A stretch of DNA of 64,000 bases. Origin: Ananas comosus (lineage: Eukaryota > Streptophyta > Magnoliopsida > Poales > Bromeliaceae). The stretch lies in assembly GCF_001540865.1 (NCBI RefSeq), contig NC_033623.1, positions 6,444,975 to 6,508,974 of the forward strand. The letters are read 5' to 3'. Shown piece after piece: positions 48,270 through 58,900 of the stretch. Made by a program: the position numbers and the translations under genes. The first letter of the stretch is position 1. Each line of letters starts with the position of its first letter. The notes beneath the pieces were generated by a model that had not been told where the DNA came from, made no database searches, and saw nothing but the letters and a program-made list of their open reading frames with translations.

Positions 48270-48977
48270 TGTGAAACCTCAATCTTAGACCGTGATGAAG
48301 TTGTGAATACTAATGGAGGCAAGTAAATAACTACTTTTCTACAAACGATAGAAAATATGTACGATTATTATCGGTTTTGTTTACTAATTGCAGATACATT
48401 CGAGCGGGTTTTATAGTTGTTAGTGATTGCCGTGGCTTATTTACTTTGCACATTTTTATTATCATGATCTATTGTTATTTACAATTGTTGCGGTCGGATA
48501 CCTCGGAGGAGAGGGATTTATCTTGCATGCAGTTTTCAAGGTGGAGTGGCGCATAATTGCAGCTCTCGTGGTTAGAGCGACGGAGTGGAGATGCTCCAAA
48601 TTATGACCATTGTGGTTTCATATTTAAAATTATCGTTGTCCTTTGAAATAAATTTCTTGTTAAGCGTTGTGCTTATTTTTGTTGTCTACCATTTCATATA
48701 CCGAGAGTCGGGGCATGTGAGATAATTGGCCGACGAGAACTTGTTAAATAAATTTTATCTTTTTGGCATATAGTTTATTTTGATTTGAAATTGATTAATT
48801 GGATATCTACTAGTTATTGCTCAGTTTTGTTTTAATTAATAAATTATTTTATTTAGTCTATAATTGAGAGGGTGATTTTGGATTGATTTAAGGCCTTCCA
48901 TTTTCGGATGTTCTTTCTCTGGATTTGTAGCCGATTGTTGCGGTTCGGATCTGAGCAGTCAGATCTGGGGCGTGATA
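48270..48977 (+). repeat. LTR relic with adjacent primer site
   Basis: Begins TGTGAAACCTC and ends GGGGCGTGATA (708 bp). It is followed after 7 bases by TGGCATTAGAGCCC (48985-48998), which differs from the tRNA-iMet primer site TGGTATCAGAGCCC at two positions. It is therefore the 5' LTR of a + strand element whose rest is missing or replaced by the TRIM-like segment that follows. Confidence 0.6.
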
Positions 48978-49110
48978 GCTTTAGTGGCATTAGAGCCCGA
49001 TAACCAGCCGGAAGTGTGAGATAGATCTCGTATCGCATGGTGAATCTGGGACTATGTATATGATTGGGCTGAATTGACGAGAACGTCATGGCCTAAACGA
49101 GGGGAATATG
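48978..49110 (+). repeat. TRIM-like internal domain relic
   Basis: Shares the plan of the Cassandra interior at 53215-53432: primer site, ACCAGCCGGAAGTGT, TCGTATCGCATGGTG, GACGAGAACGTCATGG, then a purine run GAGGGGAAT directly before a TGTGAT start at 49111. It is short and non-coding. Confidence 0.5.
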
Positions 49111-49400
49111 TGATATCCCAACATCGGATAATGTGGGAGAGTGTGATAGGTTTATAAGTTACAGACGTACTAGTAATGATAACTAGGCTTAACCATTTTG
49201 AGCCGATAGTTTGGGTCCAACGAGTTATTATTGCTAGCGAGTCGAGTTGACGGTCCCCGCTGTATAACCTGGCTTGAAAAAGTGTAATTGGCTCTAATAC
49301 CAACTGTGACGCCCCTGACTTCTGTTGGGCTATACCGTAGGAGATAGAAAACTCTTAACCTGGCTATACGGGCTATACGGTTGGGAGATAGTGAAAATAA
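49111..49400. repeat. TRIM/LTR-like sequence with an opposite-strand primer site
   Basis: Starts TGTGATATCCC. At about 49288-49304 the + strand reads GGCTCTAATACCAAC, so the minus strand carries GTTGGTATTAGAGCC, a primer-site look-alike next to TGTGACGCCCCTG (49306 on). This implies a minus-strand LTR end here, facing the + strand element at 48270-48998. Boundaries are not resolved. Confidence 0.45.
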
Positions 49401-49450
49401 TGGAAGCATTTGTGAGAGTTTTTTTTTTTCGTTTTTCTAAAAATATTTTG

Positions 49451-49452
<2 letters not shown>

Positions 49453-49508
<56 letters not shown>
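49453..49508. repeat. (AT)n microsatellite
   Basis: About 28 uninterrupted AT dinucleotides about 320 bp upstream of the MSH1 start codon. Confidence 0.97.
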
Positions 49509-49510
<2 letters not shown>

Positions 49511-49824
49511 TCCCTAATATTTGTGCATTCAAACAATATCTAAATTATGCTTCTTTTCTTTGTTTGGGCTAATGCTTATTTATCCCTGATTATCATTCAA
49601 AATTTTCAAATTTAACTTGAAANCTTACATAAGAAGGAAAGAAATAAAGAGCTCGGTACGCCTCGACATTCTGTCTCTCTGCAACAAACATTCTGGCGGG
49701 AAGAACGAAGCGCAAGAGAGGGGTAAGGGCACCGCAGAAACCCTAGACCGCCTCACCGTCTTCTTCCCCTCCCTCTTCTCCGCTCAAGTACCCTGGAGAC
49801 ACTTCAGCAACTCTCTTCCCCGGC

Positions 49825-49937
49825 ATGCACCGCATAGTAACGTGCTCTCTCATGGCTTCCTCGGCTCGGTGGCTGTGTCTGGCTGGGTCGCTCCAACCCT
49901 CCGTGCTTCGCAGGCTCAACAAATTGCCGCTGCCGAT
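49825..49937 (+). CDS. MSH1: MSH1 exon 1 (organelle-targeting presequence)
   Basis: 37 codons plus two bases, with donor GTAAGA at 49938. Residues MHRIVTCSLMASSARWLCLA through LRRLNKLPLP are rich in Arg, Ser and Leu and lack acidic residues, as in dual mitochondrial/plastid presequences. Confidence 0.85.
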
Positions 49938-52900
49938 GTAAGATTTGGGCCCGTCCTAGCTTTACCTTAATCTTAGGATCCTTTTTCTGTATTCAGCGGA
50001 AGTTCCACGTGTTGCTATGATTATCTAGCTGCCTCTATTTTGTTTGTTTGCTATGATTGCCTCGGTTGTTTCTGTAGTAAGTTGGAGAAAATGCTTTTAA
50101 TAACGAGTTGAAATCCACTTTGGACTTACAAAATGGCCTGATTAAAGTCGCTGTAAAGAGAGAATTTTTTGCTTGATTAGAGACGGGCTGTTATGCAGTA
50201 ATGGCCAATTTGGCCTGAATGGGGCTCCTTTTGAAACGAGCTATCTGGTGATAACTTATGAATTATGNTGGGGATTTTCCTTTCTGATTGCAAACTGGGA
50301 CTTTGATTTCTGCTCCTCTCAAGGTCCTGCAAGCCATGATTTTCTTAGGGTACCTATGAGGTAATTCATCTTATTATGGAAAATGGCTTGGAGGTCGGAT
50401 ATAGTATGCATTCCTAGACATTTAGTCATATTCTTCATATACCAAATACTAAAAGCTTCTTGAGCAATTAAAAGAGTTAAACTGAACAAGATGTTCGTGC
50501 ATCCAAACAGGCCCTTAAGGTGCTTTTGAGCAAGCCTGTTGTGTCCGCAACAGCTTTTTGCTGCTGCAGCAGCAGCGGAAGCTTCGCAGTTCTGATGTTG
50601 GAAAGCTCATTTCAGATTTTATTTAATTCTAATCTTGCTAGCGTATGAAAGCATAATATTGTGGCCGGTCTTGACATAGTGCAATTAACTTGTATTGAGA
50701 ATTTTGGTTCATGTTAACTTTTGGGTAAATAATTAAATTGCACTGTCTAGTCCTCAAAACTATTGGGCGGGTGACATTTTAGCCTGTGAGTTTTTATCTG
50801 TTGCAACTTTTTGCTTGAATTTTAGTAACAGTTTCAACCATGTTTCATCCAATAAACTGATTCTTGGCATGGTACCAAGTGTACTAGACGGTCCATGCAC
50901 TAAAAGCTTTCTAAGTCAAAATTTAATCTGTTGTAGGCATTTGAGGTGTTTTGGATCACATCTAACAGCGAGAACTTGATTTGAATACTTTCATGTGTAG
51001 ATTCAGCTTGCAATGCTCTATGATCTGGAGCCTCATATAGGAAATGGATTTTTTCCTCTCACTCTCCCTCATGATATTGGTAGATGATGTGTCAATGACA
51101 TTGTAACGAATTGGATGCTTCTTACTGCAAAAGCAGGAAAGTGGTGCAATAGTGGTAATGGAATGCCATGTTGTTGTTGTGTCCTTGCTGCTCCATTGAT
51201 TTGTTAGTTCTATTTGGCAGTTTATGATGGTGGGACTTGATTGCAACTAGTAGAGGCTTTGAGCTCGAAATTGCAACAAACTAAAGTTTGATGACTTAAT
51301 TGGAAACTGCCCTGATAGCTTGGGGGCTTGTAATCCCTTGTTATATGTTTTTTTTTGTACTTGTTGTTGAAACTCTATGAATGGTCAAAGAATAAGGGCA
51401 AAAAATGAGAAGAATAAGTGTATTTGTGGATATTCTTCTTGGCTCACTAATCTTGTGACATATTTCATCCGGGATATAGATGGATGACAGCGTTGGACTC
51501 CTTTTTAGTTTTGATTCCTATGCATTATTTGGTCCACCTTTCTCAAGGATCCCAGAAGGACAGGCTTTTTTGATGCTCTTTTGGTTCAGAAAAACAAGGG
51601 ATAATCACTTATACTGGGAATTCTGAACTATTTTGCTCTTTTCCCTGCCAAATTATTGTATTTATTCTATATAACAAACTCACACCCGATTGAAATTTGC
51701 CGATTTAAATTTCCTTAATTTTTAGCCTGTCGGATGAAATCTTGCTAAAGCAATTTGTGACGAAGTTGGATTTTCTTCTCTGATTCAACATAAAGCTTTT
51801 TTTTTTTTTATTTTATAACTAACAAGTATTGTGCTTTTCAGCTATTTTAGTTTATTGAACGAGTTACTTGTGTTAGCTGTTTCATGAAACATTTTTTACA
51901 TCATTATTTGTTTCTACAGGCTAGTTGAAAGGAAATATTCTTTCAGACCACATAGAGTATTGAACAGAAATTTTGTGCCACCTAAGAAGGTCAACAGACA
52001 AAAGGTTCTTTTTGAAGAAGACAACCAATCCCATTTTTTATGGTGGAAAGAGGTTTGTACATGTCTGGCCTTTGGAGCATTTTTTTTTTCTTGTTATCAC
52101 TTACTCCTTGCTAATTCTAGGATATTAATTTTCAGAAGATGCAGACATGCAAAAAGCCTTCCGCTATTCAATTAACTAAGAGGCTTTCATATACAAATTT
52201 ATTAGGATTAGATGTCAGTTTAAGGAATGGAAGGTAAGATGACATTTTTGTCTGATTTTATTGTCAACAGTATCTCTCATTTCATCTCTCATCTTGAACT
52301 GTGAACTCATCTTAGTTTCAAAATACGATTACTGAAAAAGATGCTTTTCTTTGAGAATTCTTTGATAGTCTCTCTACATGATATTAAGACCACATATCTA
52401 GACTTAAAAGTTTTATTCATTAACATTGTGGAATTTGCTGACAAAGAATTGGTGCGCTAGGTTTCTGCGTTGCTTTTCTTTTTTGGGATCATATGCACTT
52501 TTCTCATGCATGCCATTTACATTTGAATTTACTTCCCCCCCCACCCCAACCCCCACCACCCCCCCACTTTGGTCTTCTCATAGTTGCTCAAATTAAATAT
52601 TCTTTTGGTCATGTTAATGCAGTTTGAAAGAAGGAACTCTGAACATGGAAATGTTACAGTTCAAATCAAGGTTCCCTCGTGAAGTACTACTCTGCAGAGT
52701 ATGTCTCTAGGCTTACTTGGTTTTGTAGTCTTGTTATATTAATTATTGATAGCTTTCATTTTTTTTCTTATTAGTTGCAGGGCTTTTTGTTGATTATATT
52801 AACTATTGATAGCTTTAATCTTTTCCTCATTAGTTGCATAGCTTTTAGTAGACTAAATAAAAGCAATTTGTCCTTACCAAAAAAAAAAGGCAAAATGGAA

Positions 52901-55900
52901 TCTATTTTTTTGAATTAGTTTGATTAGTCAGGAATGGACATTGGACAGCAGCGGAAGAAAAAAATAAAAACAAGATAATATATGTACATTATGCCAAAAG
53001 AGTGCAATAAAGTAAGAGAAAAATGTCCTAAGATAAGATCGTTATTGCTGTGAGACCCCAGGTAGTCCTATATATAAGATATAATAGGGCTAAAACTCTT
53101 AACACGGTTATAGCATTTTGGGTGGTGGATAGGCCCAAGAGGTTAAGAGAGTTAAGCGTGCTAGGACTGGAGTAGCCCTAGGATGGGTGATCCCCTGGGA
53201 AGTAGAGCGTCACAGTTGATATCAGATCCAATTACCAGTCGAAAGTGTTAGATTAGTCTTTACTGAGTCAGGTTATACAGTGGGAGAGCGAGGCTCTCAT
53301 ACTGACGACTGTTGCGGATAGAGTGCGGCTCTCCTACAAGATCGGTTAAGGCAAGAGAGATGAGTTTCGCATCGCCTGATATTTGTGAGTTTGAGCTTGA
53401 CGAGGACGTCAAGGCTTAAAAGGGGGGAAGAATGTGAGATCTCAAGTAGTTTCATATATAAGATATACTAGAGCTAAAACTCTTAGTACGGCTATAGCAT
53501 TTTGGTTGGTGGATAGGCCCAAGAGGTTAAGAGAGTTAAGCCTGTTAGGACTAGATTAGTCCTAGAATGGGTGATCCCCTAGGAAGTGGGGCATCACAAT
53601 TGCTTGATCTCGTTCATTATGGATGCGAAGTTAGAATTAGGGTTGTGAAAAGGCCTAGGTTGCTGTATATGTTAGGATGGTTAAGCATAGGCATTCCACC
53701 TGGGGAACGAAGTGGTTACTTAGGAAGTAAAATCGCTTAGAACTTGTTTTATCTTTATTTTGTTTGTTTTCTATATCAATAGCAAAAAAATATGTATATT
53801 AAAAGAGTGCTTTATGAATGTAGAACTGATAAAATTGTCAATTGTAACTGCTTTAAAGAATTTAATTATGGACTTCTTTTTCCAAGATAATCCTTAAAAA
53901 ATATATAAGTTGCCAAATAACTCTATCAAAATTTTAATTGGCAAATTAACCCTGTTTTGTGCAACTCAGCGCCATTGTAGAGAGAGAAGCGAAAGACAGG
54001 GAATCATTCACCGAATTTAATAAAATTTAGAAAACGGTGAATCATTCACCGTTTTTAGGTTGTTACTATTATTTGTAGGGCTTTTTTTAGGCTGTCAGGA
54101 TTTTTATGGAGCTGTTATGATTCTATGTAGGTTGTTAGGTTTTTTGTTTGATTGTTATGTCACGCCCTGGGGCCTGTTTTGTAAAGCTTTTGTATAAAAG
54201 GTGCCATTTGAAAACTAGAGTTGCGGAAAATTACCCAGTTTTTTTTTTTTTTTTTTGAAATAGCTTTGCCCTCGAGATGAGCAGACTCACCGCAAATACA
54301 GATTCCTCTGTCTAAGCAGACAGAGTCTCTCCTATATTTGCACGGTGTATCAACCATTTACATCTAAATATGCATACACAACTCACAATAAACATTCACC
54401 CTAATCTGCAAACATTCAATCAGATGCATGTGCAATACAACTGGCCATCTTTATGAATGATGCATGCTTCTCTACACTCCTTAGGCGCTGGACGATACAA
54501 TGCACAACACACCAAGCATCCTACCACTTGAAAGTGTTTTTCGTCTAGAAATTTTATTTTGAAATTCTAGATAAACAGTAAGCAAAAAACCGTTTCAAAG
54601 CCATTTGAAAACCGTTTCCTACACGAAATCATATTCCTTTGAAAACCAACTACCACGAGGGATAAAAAACTAGATGCCATACCATAAAACCACAACAGTC
54701 CATACCTTCGTACATCCATGAAAACCATATCTAAACCAATGTCATGAGTAACCATAAATCCAATGCCTCAATCATTTAAATATGATATAAATTCATCTAA
54801 TTGAACCACTGAACATCTACTTATTGGATATAAGAGAAAAACAAGAGATAAACTAGAGGGGGACTGCTAATGTGATCTAACTAAATTGTATCCTCGCATC
54901 GTGCCTGACTTGCCTTTCCACCTAAACCACCTGTGGAAATAGTGGAGTGAGAAACCAATTTGAGGTTTCCCAGTGGGTACGACAGAGCCACGAAGACAAG
55001 TTGTACTCATCGGAAACGAGTCAAAAGAGATATAGAGATATATATGATGAACTGAAAGTAAACCTACAGTAGCAAGAGATATGTATATAAACAGTAAACA
55101 AGTCAACATACCGCTACTGCAAAGAATCTATCTCTATATGCCTTGATGGACGAATGGTCCAATGCTTGTACCCAATCCACAACCCGCCATATGGTCAGAT
55201 GAACATCATGCTTACAGTAGCAAGGAGTATATATATGAATAGAAAGTATGATTGGAAGCCGCTACTGTAGAAGCGAAACTATCCAACTAATCTGCCTCAA
55301 AGATGAAAAGTCCAAGTCAGAAGCCAATCCGTAATCCGCTGTATTGGTCTATCGATCTCAGGCAATGCCCGTCACTATAATGCACTAGTCTTCATTCAAT
55401 CGTCACAATGGACGACCTATCCGGATAACTACACCTCTTGTCGGTGGCTAAACTGACCCGGTATTTAGAGTACTCCCCAGCGTGGTGACAAATCAGTGAG
55501 GTGATCAATCAAACGACGACGTGAAGTCGACTGCCTTGGCGCATTGGCGCCGATAACTGTGGCATAAAGCCGAATGCCTTGGCGTATGAACATGGGTAAC
55601 TGTGATCAAATGATCGAAGTATGATGCATATAAATGTGCCGTGATGCCTGGACCTGATGGTCCCTAAGTAGTCAAGATGTATAGAAACCTACTCTACATG
55701 TCAAGTAGCCGCCTACCACTATGCAAGATAGTAAAAGTAAATGCCAAAAATGAAGAAGAGGTGTCGACATATAGAGTTAAGAGGTAATAAATACCAAAAA
55801 AATAATTTATTCAAAGTAAAAGAATAGAAAACCGAGTAAATACTATCTCATCGACTACTAGCTCGAAGCACCTACCTCTACCGTAGAATAATACTGGGGC

Positions 55901-58900
55901 GTTAACCAACTGCCGATGCTTCTCGCTTCAATCCGGACCTATGCAAAGTCCTATTTGAAACTATAATTAGCCAATACCCACTAATTACAAAAGCCTATGA
56001 TTCTATGAGAATCTAAATAGGCAAACAATTAGGTTTTCAGATCTCGTTCAACGGTCATCGAATGATCACCCGATTGTCGCGTCGACTCATCGAAATGTCA
56101 TCCCAACTCACGGGCAAGGTTTTAAGTGCCCGTCGGCACGGGTCGTATCCACCGTGCCGTACCGTGCCAACAAGATACCGGCACGATACAGACCCCGTGC
56201 CGATGGCATAGCTCAAAACTCTCTATTCTTTAAATTAGTAAGTAATTTCCTGAATAAAGTTCAAAAGATGTGATAAAAAGATATAATAAATAGTTAGAAT
56301 ATTTTGTTACTAAAGAAAATAAATATTTCATGCTATTATGTGTCGGCACACAAGAATTTTTTTGACCGGCACGCATCGGCACGGCTCGGCACGCACCGTG
56401 CCGGCAAGTTTCCGGCACGACCCCGTGCCACGGCACTTAAATCCTTGCTCACGGGGTGTCCCAAAACAAGCCAAATACATAACCTACCTTATCCGTTGTC
56501 CCAAAACGCCAATATTTTGCTGTTGGGACATCCGTACTAAAAGTGCACAAAAATAAGAAACTGAGATTCCGAAAATCACTAGTTTGGCTCCCGAAATGAC
56601 CATTTCGACACCGAAACCACCTGCATCCCTCTTGTTGAAACCAGAGGTGTCAAACCTTATTCTACAACCAGCCAATAAGGCTACAACACCGCTGCAAACA
56701 GTAGCAACTTGCGCAACAAAAACCCGCTCCCGAAACCGCTCGATTCCTGCATTTTGGGGTCCGGATTAGTCCCGAAGTGTTTCGAAACGCGCCAAAAGTC
56801 ATTTGCCATCTTTGCTGTCCCAAAACACTCACTTTTGCGTGTCAGGACAGTCGCACACTAAGTGGTGTGATCCGGGTGCGAATCCCCAAAATCCGCCGTA
56901 CCGAGTTCCCAAAAATTGCCGTTTTCGGCTCCAAAACTCATTTAGGATTGCTCGCTGCTCTGTACTTTGCACCAGCGAGTGCCCAGCTAGTCAACCATGC
57001 CATTTCGACCGCTGCAACCAGCAGCGAACACTCACTCCAGAAAAATAGAGCCAAAATGCAAAGTAATAATGTAAAAAGACACCGTTTTGTGTGCCGATTG
57101 CCACGAGATTCGAACCAAGAGGTTTCTAGGCTTCGATCACCATGTTCGAACATCCAACACTTGAACCATTGATGTCCGGGACAACCACAATGCAAAAAGT
57201 GACATTGCAGCTTTATGCCAAACACCCGGCGTGCGATAATAATACAATAATACATTGTTTAGAGATTTATCACCGATTCCATTACCTTGGAATTCGAGCG
57301 AAGGTACCTTCTAGAAGGTTTTGACGTTCTGGACACCGTGCTCGCTGTCCGGAGCAAATCCGACGATCGAGGGAGATTTTGGAGCAAGTTGTCCGTTGAG
57401 CCAAAAGCTCTCCGGGGAGCAACGTTGCAAATACAACAACCAAAAGCTCCTTGATTGCAAATGAGGTGAGCACAGTGATGTACTCGTGCTATGGATGACC
57501 ATGCTCACTTGCGGTGAAGTCCCTGATGCCAAGATCAATAAGAACCACAACCTTAGCCCAAAAGAACCCCCAGCCTAAGCCCTGCTGGAGCAGTCTAGGG
57601 ATAGCAGAGGAGTTTCTTCCAGTTGTCTGACGAAGGGTGGCCAACGTCAGTCTTACAGGGTTGTCTCAACTACAGGGGGCCATGGAAGGCGACAGCCGAC
57701 GGCGGAGACGCAACAACAGCGGCTTAGGAGAGCCACGTTGATGCAAATCGAGAGGTTGCCAAAATTGAATTTTCAAGTTTGCTTTTGTTTTAAGGTATTT
57801 CTTGAAATAAACAAGGTTCAATTTACGATTCCGACGAGCTTTACTATAATTAAAGCAAGGAAGCAAAAATTTCAGCGAGACAAATTAAAATCGAATTGAA
57901 GCAATACTAAGATGATGATAAACCTTCAATATATTAGATAATAACAACTAGCTGAAAATACATATAATAGTTCCAAAAGGTAAATTTGGCTTTATCGGAT
58001 TTAAAGCTTTTAGATTTGGTTGTTTGGCAAATATGGTTGGTAATGGTGGAGGGCTGGATTGAAAGGGATAATAGGATATCAAGAGATGAGAGATACAAAA
58101 AGTGTACCGTTCACACGATTGTGGGGGATCCACGATCGACGAGGAGGGCAGTACACTACGGGTGAACTTCGGTAACGGAAAAGAAGAAGATGAGGCAAGG
58201 ACTTGGAAGGAGAGGAGGGGTAGAAGTAGACGCGAATCTTGTCATGAGGAAGAAGCGACAACGATCAAGACATCAAGTTGAGGAAGAAGACGATCTCGGT
58301 GCGAGAAAGAAGCTTCAATGATCTCACTGGGAAGAAGAACACCAAGGATAAAGAACAAGAGTAGAATTTTCTATTTATCAAAATATATCCCCTCAAGGCT
58401 TTAAAAACCATGTATTTATAGTATTGAGAGCCTCCTATAATAAATTTTTGTCCTTTTGTTTTCAACACAACACGGTCACCCAAGATTCATGCATGAAGAC
58501 GAAGCAATTTTGGGAAATTTCAAATGTCCTTTTTGGATTGTTTCTTTGTTTCTTTGGATTAGCCAAATCAACTAAAATTAATTGATTTAAGTTCGAATCA
58601 AATACGAACCTACAAAATAAAAGAAAGTTGCAATCGAAAATAATATAGAGGTTTATTTGTTGCATCATACGGCCATGGTCGCCAGCTCGGGTTCCAGTTG
58701 GAACCTGAGCACAGGGGTGATGGGGGTGGCGGCAATGGCGGTAGGGAGGGTCGCCCGAGCCCTTCCCGACGGAGGCGGCGGCTGTCGCGACCAGATCCAA
58801 GTGAGAGGGAGAGGGAAGGTGTCACGCCCCGAGACCGCTACCAATTTGGTCCGGTTCGGGCGCGTCGAACAGACGCCGGATGGACAGCACCTCCCCTGTC

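Noticed and set aside
49617..49970. 117-codon frame overlapping MSH1 exon 1
   Set aside because: It is in another frame from the MSH1 presequence, passes through an N and continues into intron 1.
53146..53204. Genuine 5S rRNA gene
   Set aside because: Only the internal promoter half is 5S-like; it lies inside a 166-bp LTR with a primer site, polypurine tract and TSD, so it is Cassandra.
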